Assembly: GCA_029571905.1 (NCBI GenBank)
Contig: JAKPXU010000047.1
Coordinates: forward strand, 1 to 36,796
Source of the DNA: Acidobacteriota bacterium
GTDB lineage: Bacteria > Acidobacteriota > Aminicenantia > Aminicenantales > Saccharicenantaceae
Length of the DNA stretch: 36,796 bases
Direction: 5' to 3'
Shown: positions 24,918-33,236 of the stretch, one piece after another
Layout: each line of letters opens with the position of its first letter
Numbering within the stretch: the stretch's first letter is position 1
Translations under genes and position numbers: made by a program
Notes under the pieces: model-generated
Told to the model about the DNA's origin: nothing
The model's database searches: none
The model's input: the letters and a program-made list of their open reading frames with translations, nothing else

Positions 24918-25788
24918 AGAGTTTCTCGACTATCTAAGGCTGGAGAAGAATGCTTCTCCGCATACCGTCGCAGCCTACAGCCGGGATCTCCAGCAATTAG
25001 CTCTTTATCTTAAAGACAATGGCTATAACTGGCGGACGGCTGACACTCTGGCCCTGCGCGGCTTTCTGGCCGAACTTCATCAGCGCCAACTTAAAAAAAG
25101 CTCCGTGGTGCGAAAACTGGCTGCCATGAGATCCTTTTTTGCTTATGGCCTCAAAAAAAACTGGCGACAGGACAATCCGGCCAGTCTTCTGGCCACCCCC
25201 CGACAGGAGCAGTCCATACCCGGTTTTCTTACTGAAGAAGAAACGTCCAGGCTGCTTGATTGGTCAGTGAACTCGGGCGATCCGCTGGAAGTCAGGGACA
25301 AAGCTATTCTGGAACTCCTGTATGCGGCGGGGCTGCGTGTCTCAGAATTAACTTCCCTTAATCTCGAAGATATACATCTTAAAGAGAGGCTAATCCGGGT
25401 TAGAGGCAAAGGTAAAAAGGAAAGAATAGTTCCCTTTGGGCGGGAAGCTGAAAAATGGCTCAGAGAATATTTAGGCCTCCGTCCTTTACTGGCTATAAAT
25501 AAAATACCAGAGCTGGCTGTTTTTCTTAACTACCGCGGTGAAAGGCTCAATGCCCGTTCGGTTCAGAGGCTGGTGCAGAAGAGGATTAATCAGATAGCCG
25601 TGACGAGAAAAATTAGTCCTCATTCTTTGCGACATTCTTTTGCGTCCCATCTATTGAGTCGTGGGGCCGATCTTAGAGCGATTCAGGAATTACTCGGTCA
25701 CCGTAGCCTGGCCACCACTCAGAAATATACCCATCTTGATTTAAGGCATCTGCTGGAAGTCTACCGCAAGTCACATCCTCGCTCCTGA
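24901..25788 (+). CDS. Tyrosine site-specific recombinase, XerC/XerD family
   Basis: Likely resolves chromosome dimers at dif. I chose ATG 24901 (MKKEIEEFLDYLRLEKNASP) because Xer proteins start this way; an ATG at 24793 lies deep inside topA. The 295 residues match Xer length. The N-terminal core-binding domain is followed by a catalytic domain with Arg146, a Lys near 171, His241, Arg244, His267 and nucleophile Tyr276. It belongs by sequence to Xer rather than to phage integrases, and the dprA-topA context supports this. XerC, XerD and single-protein XerA/XerH forms cannot be separated here. Confidence 0.92.
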   Translation: MKKEIEEFLDYLRLEKNASPHTVAAYSRDLQQLALYLKDNGYNWRTADTLALRGFLAELHQRQLKKSSVVRKLAAMRSFFAYGLKKNWRQDNPASLLATPRQEQSIPGFLTEEETSRLLDWSVNSGDPLEVRDKAILELLYAAGLRVSELTSLNLEDIHLKERLIRVRGKGKKERIVPFGREAEKWLREYLGLRPLLAINKIPELAVFLNYRGERLNARSVQRLVQKRINQIAVTRKISPHSLRHSFASHLLSRGADLRAIQELLGHRSLATTQKYTHLDLRHLLEVYRKSHPRS

Positions 25789-25844
25789 AATATGCTTAAA
25801 TGATTAAGCCCGGTTAACAACAAAAAGTTGAAAAAATAGGGAAA

Positions 25845-25885
25845 AAGGCGGAAGAGGCCAAATTGCCTACTCCCTCTTCCGCCTT
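25845..25885 (-). terminator. Strong terminator between xer and the ComEA-like gene
   Basis: AAGGCGGAAGAGG (25845-25857) and CCTCTTCCGCCTT (25873-25885) form a perfect 13-bp stem with a 15-nt loop. On the minus strand the stem runs into TTTTT, so it is a good intrinsic terminator for the ComEA-like gene; on the plus strand the trailing T-run is weaker but it may also stop the xer transcript. Confidence 0.8.
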
Positions 25886-25900
25886 CTGTTCTCCCGAGTT

Positions 25901-26215
25901 TCACTTTGACTCGCCGATGGTAATCCGGTCTTTAAGCTGATTAAAAATTTTTTCTCCGATGCCCTGGACCTTCATTAGATCTTCCACCTTTTTGAACGGT
26001 CCATTTTGAGTCCGGTAATCGATGATTCGCTGGGCAACTTTCGGGCCGATTCTCGGCAGACTCTCCAGTTCAGCTATAGTAGCTGTATTGATGTTAATCT
26101 TGCCCGCAGCCGCCTTGCTCTGATTTTGGGCCTGAGCCCAGCCGTTACCGATCAAAGACAAAAAGACCAGGATGACCAGATTGATGGCCAGCGCCTTAAC
26201 CAAAACTTTTTTCAT
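25901..26215 (-). CDS. Secreted helix-hairpin-helix protein, ComEA-like
   Basis: The 104-residue protein has a signal peptide or membrane anchor (about 1-28) and a ComEA-type double helix-hairpin-helix domain: KININTATIAELESLPRIG, then AQRIIDYRTQNGPFKKVEDL and VQGIGEKIFNQLKDRI. Such domains bind double-stranded DNA; ComEA is the periplasmic DNA receptor in natural transformation. GAGGAGG precedes the ATG. It is a single-gene unit with its own terminator. Competence is possible given dprA close by, but short ComEA-like proteins are also found alone in many genomes, so the role is inference. Confidence 0.88.
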   Translation of the reverse strand: MKKVLVKALAINLVILVFLSLIGNGWAQAQNQSKAAAGKININTATIAELESLPRIGPKVAQRIIDYRTQNGPFKKVEDLMKVQGIGEKIFNQLKDRITIGESK

Positions 26216-26427
26216 TGGAAACCTCCTCTCGCTTTTACCTGATGCGAAAGGCGGGCCAGGGCTGTTGTTTTTGATAACTTGTTGTTTGTCAATAAGATAG
26301 TTACAATCGGGGGAGGCTTCAAAGTCAAGAAAAATTTACGCCAGCTCTTATTAAGTCCAGTAGACTTGACCTGAGTGAAGACCCGTAAACTTTTCCAACC
26401 TTAAAGAAAAGATAAAGATGGAAAACC

Positions 26428-27036
26428 TTAAGTTTTAGCTTTAAGTTTCTCCAGATAGATCCGCATTTTTTTCAGCGCCCGGCCACGATGGCTGATTTCA
26501 TTTTTTTCTTCAGTCGTCAGTTCAGCCAGAGTTCTGCCGAGCGGTGGGTAGAAAAAAACAGGATCATAGCCGAAGCCGCGCTGCCCCCTTGGCTTCTCCA
26601 ATATTCTGCCTTTCAACTCTCCTCTATAGACTTTAAGAATCTTGCCTCGCCTGGCCAGACTAACGACACAGATAAATCGGGCCTTTCTTTTTTTTTCAGG
26701 GATATTTTTCATCAATCTCAGAAGTTTGTTGATATTTTTTTTGTCAGTAGCCCGGGGACCAGAGAAACGAGCGGAGAAGACGCCTGGCTTTCCCTGCAGA
26801 GCCTCCACTTCGAGACCTGAATCTTCAGCCAGCACCAGACCGGGATATTGCAGGCTGTAAAAAATTGCCTTCCCGCAGCTGTTTTCTTCAAAGGTGCTGC
26901 CTTTTTCCTCAAATTGCCCGAAGTCTGGGTAATCACTCAAGCTTTCAATCCTGATATTCAAACCGGCCAGTAACCTCTTGATTTCTTTTGCCTTCCCCGG
27001 GTTGGTAGTTGCCACCAGCAGCTGCCGCTCAATCAA
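26428..27036 (-). CDS. rdgB: dITP/XTP pyrophosphatase, RdgB/HAM1 family
   Basis: Hydrolyses non-canonical purine triphosphates (dITP, XTP) to monophosphates and so prevents their incorporation. I chose the TTG at 27036: the protein then begins MIERQLLVATTNPGKAKEI, aligns with the family at 202 residues, and has GGAGGAG 7 nt upstream inside mgtC. Motifs visible are TTNPGKAKEI, FEENSCGKA, LAEDSGLEVEALQGKPGVFS, RGFGYDPVFF and EISHRGRALKKM. The start lies in another frame 8 nt inside the end of mgtC, so translation is probably coupled. Confidence 0.94.
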   Translation of the reverse strand: MIERQLLVATTNPGKAKEIKRLLAGLNIRIESLSDYPDFGQFEEKGSTFEENSCGKAIFYSLQYPGLVLAEDSGLEVEALQGKPGVFSARFSGPRATDKKNINKLLRLMKNIPEKKRKARFICVVSLARRGKILKVYRGELKGRILEKPRGQRGFGYDPVFFYPPLGRTLAELTTEEKNEISHRGRALKKMRIYLEKLKAKT

Positions 27037-27676
27037 GTTTGAACTCCTCCAGTTCGCCCAGATCCAGGACTGCTTCATTAAATTCCTGCTCTTTATCTTC
27101 AGATCCAACAGCTGTAAAAGAAACAACCAGGGATGCCCCATCCTTTTTCAGGCTGAGATGTTCCAGCCTGATTCCATAATGGAAACTCAATTTTCTAAGC
27201 CTGGACAGCAAGTTCGGCTGCTCTTTGAATTTAAGATGATAACGATAGATATGTTTCCTTAAATAAACCTCTTCCACCCTTCTAAAAGCCACCAGGGTGG
27301 CAATAATAATAGCGGTAAGAATTATGGCTGGAATATAATAGCCAGCTCCAATAATTAGTCCGAGTCCAGCTACCACCCAGAGAGTTGAGGCCGTGGTCAG
27401 GCCGATAACGGCCCCCTGGGCGTGAATAATTGTTCCAGCCCCGAGGAAACCGATGCCGGTGACCACGCCGGCGGCCATTCTGATCATGGAATCAGGAGAT
27501 GCGGTGCTACCCTTGATGAGCCCGGCAGCCATACTCATCATCATGGCCGAGCCAAGGCAAACCATGATATTGGTCCGGAAACCGGCCGGTTTCTGGCTGG
27601 CCTCTCTTTCCAGGCCGATCAGTCCGCCAAGAGCAATGGCCAGAATTAGCTTGAGAATTATTTCTAAGATATCCAT
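27029..27676 (-). CDS. MgtC/SapB-family membrane protein
   Basis: The 215 residues have about four or five membrane segments in the first 140 (IILKLILAIALGGLIGLERE, then GFRTNIMVCLGSAMMMS, and IGFLGAGTIIHAQGAVIGLT). A soluble C-terminal domain of about 70 residues, resembling the ACT-like tail of MgtC, follows. MgtC aids growth in low magnesium and in macrophages and affects ATP synthase, but family function outside pathogens is unclear. Overlaps rdgB and is probably cotranscribed with it. AAGGAG lies rather far (12 nt) from the ATG. Confidence 0.88.
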   Translation of the reverse strand: MDILEIILKLILAIALGGLIGLEREASQKPAGFRTNIMVCLGSAMMMSMAAGLIKGSTASPDSMIRMAAGVVTGIGFLGAGTIIHAQGAVIGLTTASTLWVVAGLGLIIGAGYYIPAIILTAIIIATLVAFRRVEEVYLRKHIYRYHLKFKEQPNLLSRLRKLSFHYGIRLEHLSLKKDGASLVVSFTAVGSEDKEQEFNEAVLDLGELEEFKLD

Positions 27677-28194
27677 CTGATGGTGCCTCTCCTTCTTGAT
27701 CGAAATCAGAACTTTGTATTTAAGTGCGCTTATGATTCTATTAAAAAAATCCTAAAAATAAAAGAGGGATAAGTTTCAGAGAAGAGAGTCGAGCCAGCCT
27801 AACTACTTGATGTTCAATATCTTAAGAGCCAACGCTTCTGCCCTGGTCTTACAGCGACTTATTCAATCCTGTTTTTGGGCGATGACCAGCCTCTCAAAAT
27901 CTTCGGGGTCAATTTGTCTTCTCGGGAAAAGGTACCCAGCCTGGCTCCATAGATGTCAATTCTGGTGTAACCAAGGGATGTCGATAGTCAGGTTATTTTG
28001 CCTGGAACATAATATCTTTCGTTCGATGCAATTTCTATCGTCTCGCCGCCATCATCTTCTAATGAAGTCAGGTTGTGATCTCTAAAAGTCATTAAATCAA
28101 AAGTATTGTTCTGGCCTGGCCTCGAGCTTCCGGCTTCAGTTGCTCCTTTGAATTCTTTAACTCCAACCTGATCTCGGCTCAATTTTAGCCGTTT
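27677..28194. other. Gap between mgtC and the EamA gene
   Basis: 518 nt. The right part holds the TGA-interrupted frame at 27859-28182. I see nothing convincing in the left part apart from the leader of mgtC. A plus-strand frame of 92 codons from 27807 has no family resemblance and an unconvincing composition. Confidence 0.4.
27859..28182 (-). pseudogene. Possible broken gene: reading frame interrupted by TGA
   Basis: On the minus strand a single frame runs from a TTG at 28182 through 64 codons to TGA (27988-27990). It then continues in the same frame for 42 codons to TAA (27859-27861). The translation looks protein-like on both sides: NNTFDLMTFRDHNLTSLED and GGETIEIASNERYYVPGKIT before the TGA, then LGYTRIDIYGARLGTFSRED after it. 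I recognise no family. There is no ribosome site before the TTG, so this could be a decayed remnant. Stop read-through, a sequencing error or chance are alternatives. It lies 12 nt after the EamA stop. Confidence 0.35.
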
Positions 28195-29052
28195 TTACTT
28201 TAAGGTCAAAAGGACGATACCGGCTAAACCCAGTATGATCCCGAAGTAAGCTGCTGGCTTAATTTTTTCCTTGAAATAGGCTAACGACAGAATAACGGCA
28301 GCGATAATTGGACCGGCCTGGATGACAGGAAAAACAACTGGCTCCGGCAAACCGGCCAGGGCTCTCATGGTAAAGAAATTTCCGGCGACACTGCCGGCCG
28401 CCGCCAGAGCGCCAAAAGATAAAGCCTGTCGGGGCAGCCGGACTTTTTTTACAAAAAGATAAATCAGAAAAACCAGGGCCCCGGCCAGGAAAGTTATGAA
28501 AAGATATGACCATAAATTAATCTCGGCCAGGCGGACCGCTGCCGCCTGAGAGATTTGAGGAATACCGGTCAGGAAAAAAGTCGCTATCAGGAAGATAAGC
28601 CATTTTAGAAAGAGCCCTGATTTCTGACTCTCAGGAGTTGAGCCAGCTAGGGAGATTAGAATGATCCCGGCGATGATCAATAAAGTTCCCAGAGTAATTA
28701 AGGTGGTAACCTGTCTGTCCCAGAAGATGATCGAAAAGATAACCGGATTGAGAAAAGTCATCGTGTAGATGGAAATGGTCAGGGCGTAACTTCCGATCTT
28801 TAAAGCTTGAAGAAAGAAAAAATAAGCCACAGCTCCGCCCGCTCCACCTGCCACGGCCAGTAAGACGACCGTAGTGGTAAAATTTAAAGACTGGCCACTA
28901 AAAATTAAAATCAGCAAGCAGTAGAGCGAGGCCAGAGCGAAGAGACTGCCGGTCAGCTCCGATGAATTTAATCCGCGTAGACTTCCCAGTTTCATGACGA
29001 GGTTCATGGCGACATAGCCGGCAATGGCCAGGACCAGAAATAACCAGCTCAT
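28195..29052 (-). CDS. EamA/DMT-superfamily transporter
   Basis: The 285 residues contain about ten predicted membrane segments arranged as two similar halves, the EamA pattern. Typical stretches include YFFFLQALKIGSYALTISIY and, in the second half, PVVFPVIQAGPIIAAVILSL with the ending YFGIILGLAGIVLLTL. DMT members export amino acids, drugs or metabolites; the substrate cannot be read here. The gene has its own promoter and follows AAGGAA upstream of the ATG. Its stop is 12 nt from the TGA-interrupted frame, so that frame could belong to the same transcript. Confidence 0.88.
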   Translation of the reverse strand: MSWLFLVLAIAGYVAMNLVMKLGSLRGLNSSELTGSLFALASLYCLLILIFSGQSLNFTTTVVLLAVAGGAGGAVAYFFFLQALKIGSYALTISIYTMTFLNPVIFSIIFWDRQVTTLITLGTLLIIAGIILISLAGSTPESQKSGLFLKWLIFLIATFFLTGIPQISQAAAVRLAEINLWSYLFITFLAGALVFLIYLFVKKVRLPRQALSFGALAAAGSVAGNFFTMRALAGLPEPVVFPVIQAGPIIAAVILSLAYFKEKIKPAAYFGIILGLAGIVLLTLK

Positions 29053-29560
29053 TTTTCGGTTCCTTCCGATCTATTAGGGAATTTATCCTATTATCCTACT
29101 ATTATAGACGAGACGAATAAAGCAGTCATCAACAGTCAGCCTTGAGTCTTGATCCTGCGCCAATCCCAAGGAACTAATGCCATGGTCCTTTTAACTCCCC
29201 AGTAAATCTGCCTGGTGGCTTTCTAAGGGACTCAGCGATACTGAAAGGTTCAGAGAACCGTCTTCCGCTTCACTTGCTCCCCGGAAATCGGTTGCCCAGT
29301 CCTGCTATCGTTAAAAACGATGAGTCCCCTTTTACTCTGAGGGCTGAGGGGCAACTGGCTTCTCAGTCAAATTCAAAATTAATCAGGCGAATTGTGGCGT
29401 TTCTCTTAATTTTCCCCCCAGGATGATCGAGACCATAAACTGGCAGGTCAGAGTGAACGGTGATGTAAGTCTGACAAAAGTCTTGCTCAGGAAGGCTAAA
29501 TGAAATATAAAGTAAGCGAGCAAAAGAAACAATTCTAATTAAACTATTAGGTGAAGAATA
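29053..29560. other. Divergent gap with nested inverted repeats
   Basis: 508 nt between the EamA gene and the lipoprotein gene. It contains the EamA promoter (29083-29129). From 29227 to 29365 there is a set of perfect inverted repeats: GGGACTCA (29227-29234) with TGAGTCCC (29321-29328), enclosing GGTTC-AGA-GAACC (29247-29259), TTCCG with CGGAA, and ATCGTT-AAA-AACGAT (29307-29321). A minus-strand open frame without a start codon ends at 29363. No known RNA family or annotated gene was recognised. Confidence 0.4.
29083..29129 (-). promoter_or_regulatory. Promoter of the EamA gene with tandem 8-bp repeat
   Basis: On the minus strand ATGACT (29129-29124) and a perfect TATAAT (29106-29101) are 17 nt apart. 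Immediately downstream lie two adjacent copies of TTATCCTA (29083-29090 and 29091-29098, plus-strand reading), over the expected transcription start. The repeat could be a regulator site. Confidence 0.45.
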
Positions 29561-31798
29561 ATGAAAAAGCTCTTCAAACTTGCCTTTTTGTTCTTTATTG
29601 CCGCCTGTCTTTTAATCTCCTGTGGAAAAGATGAGAGCAGCAGGAGGTCGCCGTCGTCCGGTCTGGTCTTAGAAACAACTGTCTCTCCCTTTCGAACCAC
29701 TCGTGGGGAAACAGTGGTCGTAGAGTCAACAGTTAGGATGGCCAAAGCCGGCCAGGTGAAAACCGAAGCCAGGCTGCTCATTCCAGGTAAAGGCCCGGAA
29801 AGTTTGCTATTGAGAGAGGTCGAGTCAGCCAATCCAGCCGAGAAAAAATTCCGGGGTGAAATAAAAATGGACTCAAATGCGCCAGAGGGACTTTATACAC
29901 TGACGGTGACAGTGGTGCAGGGCAGTCAGCAGGCGATTAGCAAAGGGAGCTTTCTTCTGGGAAATCTCATTGGAGATTTTACGATCTTAAGCAGTTTTGC
30001 AACTTATGACCCGGAAAAAGATATGCGGGCCTATTTTGAAGAATTTAAAAAATCAGGTGGCAATCTGGTTATTCTTCATAGCCTCATTACTGCTGACCGG
30101 GCTTACTATCCTTCGGCAGTTTGCCTGAAGCCGGCCGCGGCCGGAAGCCCGGAGGATAGAATTGGCCTGGTCTTAAAACTGGCGGCTGAATATGGTCTGA
30201 CGGCGCTGCTCAGTGTGAGCTGGGATATGACCCGTGAGATGCCTTATAGCGAATGTCTGGATAGTACCAAAAAGATAATAAATGAGCTCTGGAATTTTTA
30301 TGGTGACGAACCCGCGCTGGCCGGTTTTTATAATTACCAGGAGGGGAGCGGGACTTATTTAGTCTGGCAGATGAGAGAATTTTGCGCGGCGGCGAAATCT
30401 CACGACAGGGGGCTTCTCACCGCCTGCGCCCCCTATATTGATGATCCGCTTTTAGCCGGTTATCTGGCGGCGATTGATGACCTGGATATAGTTATTTACC
30501 AGGGAGCGGTAATGGCCTCTTACCGAAAAGACAACCGCCGCTGCTTTCCTTATCGCCGGGTTAAAGATTTTGCCAGCCTGTCGGCAGGAGCGACCAGGGT
30601 CAGAAATAAGATCACTTTATCTCATGTTGAATTGTTCGGTTATCTCGAGAAACAATATGCTGGAACCTATCTGGCTTCTCCTGAAGACATCTACCGTCAA
30701 ATGTTAAGCGCGGCCAGCGCTTCAGGCCCGGAGGGTATTGTTTTCTTTACCTACCATTACAATATTTATGATTATGCTAAAACCATCCCGGCGGCCAGAG
30801 AATCGAGAACCGGGGTGGAAAAAGGCACCGCCGCTTTTAAGTCGATAGCCAGCACAGCGGCCAGGGATTCAAGCCACCTTGGTCTTTATATTCCCTATAA
30901 TGATTGGTGGGCTGACCGCTGGACGGCCACCGTGGTTCCCGCTCTTGATGCATTCCGGTCTCTAGGCCTCAGTCCTGATATTTTGCCCTTTATTCCACGC
31001 CGGGGAGAAGAAATCCTGCCTTATTATCCTTACCATCCAGACGAAGAGCAACTCGAGTATCTTCTAAAAAATCGTTATGTGCTGGTTCTGAGCGACATAG
31101 CCGGGATGCAGGATCCTGACAGCCAGATGTTAAAAGAGTTTATCGAAAAAGGCGGTGTGGCTCTCCTTTTTGGCCCGGCCATTCCTTATGGAGATAAATT
31201 CGAGAGAGAGGAGCTCTGTGGTGGTCAGGAAGAGCCGGCCAAGCTTCACTATTGGATTAAGATAGAAAAACCGTGGGGGATGAGAGCTCAGAAAGATAGA
31301 ATTTTTGATCTGAAAACGGTCAGAGCCTCTTCCTGGCAGCCAGTCACGGCCTCAGCCCTGGCTTCTTTTGAGGACGGCAGGACTGCTATCCTGGCCAATC
31401 ATTTTGGTCAGGGCTGGTGCTTTACTTGTCCGTTAAGTCTTAAAGAGGCGGCAAGAGACTGCCCGGAGTTGGTCCTTGATTTAATTGATCTGGCTCTGGA
31501 TAAGTGCGGGGTTAAAAGAGGGTTTGATGTAATCGGTTCTGGCGAGGAATTTGATCTGGCGGAGTCGGCTGACGGTGATTCCAGGTACCTGGCCGTGGTC
31601 AATCACAGCGATTCCCCTCGCCAGATAAGTGTCATCCCCTTGAATCTTGAGCCCCAGGAGACATATGAAATTAAGAATGAGGTTTCAGGCGGAACTCTCT
31701 GGGTCGGGAAAGCCGGTAACTTAAGAAGCCTGGCTGTCAATCTTCCGGCCTGTGATTATGTTTTATTATCAGTGCGGAGAAAGCCAGCCGTTTACTAG
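29561..31798 (+). CDS. Lipoprotein with TIM-barrel (DUF4434-like) and GATase-like domains
   Basis: The 745 residues begin with a lipoprotein signal and lipobox LISC (Cys21). A beta-rich, Ig-like region (about 30-135) is followed by a segment resembling a TIM-barrel glycosidase-like domain of the DUF4434 kind (about 143-410), with FKKSGGNLVILHSLITADR and ELWNFYGDEPALAGFYNYQE. A flavodoxin/GATase-like domain (about 440-620) has LYIPYNDWWADRW and a late KGGVALLFGP, comparable to the trimerisation domain of GH42 beta-galactosidases. A beta-sandwich-like tail ends the protein. Domain names are by resemblance; substrate and activity are unknown. A weak AGGTGA precedes the ATG. It diverges from the EamA gene and converges on the ceramidase gene. 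Confidence 0.75.
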   Translation: MKKLFKLAFLFFIAACLLISCGKDESSRRSPSSGLVLETTVSPFRTTRGETVVVESTVRMAKAGQVKTEARLLIPGKGPESLLLREVESANPAEKKFRGEIKMDSNAPEGLYTLTVTVVQGSQQAISKGSFLLGNLIGDFTILSSFATYDPEKDMRAYFEEFKKSGGNLVILHSLITADRAYYPSAVCLKPAAAGSPEDRIGLVLKLAAEYGLTALLSVSWDMTREMPYSECLDSTKKIINELWNFYGDEPALAGFYNYQEGSGTYLVWQMREFCAAAKSHDRGLLTACAPYIDDPLLAGYLAAIDDLDIVIYQGAVMASYRKDNRRCFPYRRVKDFASLSAGATRVRNKITLSHVELFGYLEKQYAGTYLASPEDIYRQMLSAASASGPEGIVFFTYHYNIYDYAKTIPAARESRTGVEKGTAAFKSIASTAARDSSHLGLYIPYNDWWADRWTATVVPALDAFRSLGLSPDILPFIPRRGEEILPYYPYHPDEEQLEYLLKNRYVLVLSDIAGMQDPDSQMLKEFIEKGGVALLFGPAIPYGDKFEREELCGGQEEPAKLHYWIKIEKPWGMRAQKDRIFDLKTVRASSWQPVTASALASFEDGRTAILANHFGQGWCFTCPLSLKEAARDCPELVLDLIDLALDKCGVKRGFDVIGSGEEFDLAESADGDSRYLAVVNHSDSPRQISVIPLNLEPQETYEIKNEVSGGTLWVGKAGNLRSLAVNLPACDYVLLSVRRKPAVY

Positions 31799-31814
31799 AT
31801 CGGGAAATACCAGA

Positions 31815-33089
31815 TCAGAGAGAAGACAGAAGCCGGCTGCTCTCTTCTATCAGAACTCGTTCTACGGCCGGCGTAAAATTAAAAAGCCCATAAAATTTCG
31901 GAGCACAATAGCAGGCATAATCGTCAGGATTTTGATAGGCATCAGCCGTTGGTAAGTAGCCGACATCTCCATTGGCATAACCGGCGGTCATTAAAGCCGG
32001 AAATCTTGCCTGGAGTTTGAGCCCCAGGCTGCAGAAGGCTTCACCGGGGAGGCAGAGGATTCGCATCTCGCCAACTCTTATTGCCTGTACCGGCACATTT
32101 TCCAGCCAGGGGGAAGCAGCGAACGTCTCATAATGTTTTTCGATTTTTTTCCGCCAGAGACTGATTACCCGGGCGGCATGAGGGAATTGTCGGTTGGCTT
32201 CCAGTGCTGCGGCTGTTTCCAGATCGAGGTTTTTCCGCGGAAAAACAGACAGCGGCAGGCGGATTCTGTTTTCGGCCGATTTTAAGGAAATGTCTTTCCG
32301 GAATTCGGCATATTTTACCGATTTAAGAGCTCTGGCGGCAATTATCCGGCCCGCCAGACAATAGTCCTCTCTAGTTGCTCCGAGCCGCCGGTTTATATAG
32401 GTGACCGGGTCTATATCGCCGCAGAAACCCTGCAGGACCAGAGCCTTATTCCCGTTCTTTTCTATTTCTTTAACCGCTGCTCCGGGCCAGTCGGATGAAA
32501 TTTCTTTAGTCGGTCCGAGAGTAACGGCATGGCAGGCATAATTCAGTAGAAAAATCGAGTGTTTCTTCTGTCGGAAAATTCCCACCTTTAGCCAGGGATC
32601 GATCGGACAAAAGCTATTGAGCCGGCGGTTATAACCAATCGGTTCAACCGCTTCAGCGTGGAACCCGAATTCTACCTCCTCCAGGTTAGTTCTGGCCCGC
32701 CGGGCAGCTTCCAGCACCAGAGCGGGCAATTTCCTGACATAATCCCGGCTAATTTTACCCAGTCCGGGCAAAGGCTGGACAGCAGGTCCGGAGTGAGTAT
32801 GGGTGCAGGCCAGAAGAATATTTTTTAAAGGGATACCGGTCTCCCTGGCGATTTGCCCCCGGCAGCGGTCAGCGAAATCAACTGCTAAGGAAAGCAGGTC
32901 AAGACTGAGGATAAGAACCATATCCTCGCCAGCCTCAAGGCAGAGTGCTCTGGCTTTTAGCCTATCGCGGACTACGGTTGCCCGCCGGTCTAAATAAAAA
33001 CCAAATCCGGCCAGATCTGTCCCGAGCGGCGGAGTGATGTCAATTTCACCATAGCCGGCCTGAAGAGCCCTGGCCTTGTTTTTACTCAT
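31815..33089 (-). CDS. Neutral/alkaline ceramidase-family hydrolase
   Basis: The 424 residues match the zinc-dependent neutral ceramidase N-terminal fold: AGYGEIDITPPLGTDLAGFG at the start, the metal-site ACTHTHSGPA (about 94-103), NYACHAVTLG (183-192), SSDWPG (198-203) and GFCGDIDP (221-228). There is no signal peptide, unlike secreted ceramidases, and the C-terminal Ig-like domain of those enzymes is absent. Many short bacterial family members are annotated this way without a shown ceramide activity, so the substrate may be another N-acyl compound. The GATase1-like gene lies upstream on the same strand after 147 nt. The stop is 16 nt from the lipoprotein stop. Confidence 0.85.
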   Translation of the reverse strand: MSKNKARALQAGYGEIDITPPLGTDLAGFGFYLDRRATVVRDRLKARALCLEAGEDMVLILSLDLLSLAVDFADRCRGQIARETGIPLKNILLACTHTHSGPAVQPLPGLGKISRDYVRKLPALVLEAARRARTNLEEVEFGFHAEAVEPIGYNRRLNSFCPIDPWLKVGIFRQKKHSIFLLNYACHAVTLGPTKEISSDWPGAAVKEIEKNGNKALVLQGFCGDIDPVTYINRRLGATREDYCLAGRIIAARALKSVKYAEFRKDISLKSAENRIRLPLSVFPRKNLDLETAAALEANRQFPHAARVISLWRKKIEKHYETFAASPWLENVPVQAIRVGEMRILCLPGEAFCSLGLKLQARFPALMTAGYANGDVGYLPTADAYQNPDDYACYCAPKFYGLFNFTPAVERVLIEESSRLLSSL

Positions 33090-33236
33090 TTATTTTCTCC
33101 CTTCCTGCCTAAAGCAGCCAGTTCCTTGCTTTTATCTCTAGTCTCAGATTTTTGGTCGGATTGTTGGAAGCATCCTCTGGATATTTTGACAGATCTGTCT
33201 CCTCTCCAAATTTTCATTCATTCTTATTAAACCAGC

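Noticed and set aside
26391-26425. Stem TTTTCCA/TGGAAAA downstream of rdgB
   Set aside because: A+T-rich, 21-nt loop and no T-run, so a terminator call is not supported.
27807-28085. 92-codon plus-strand frame
   Set aside because: Rich in Ser, Cys and Arg with no known motif, and it overlaps a more protein-like minus-strand frame.
29539-29832. 97-codon minus-strand frame opposite the lipoprotein start
   Set aside because: Antisense to a clear signal peptide and lipobox; composition typical of a shadow frame.
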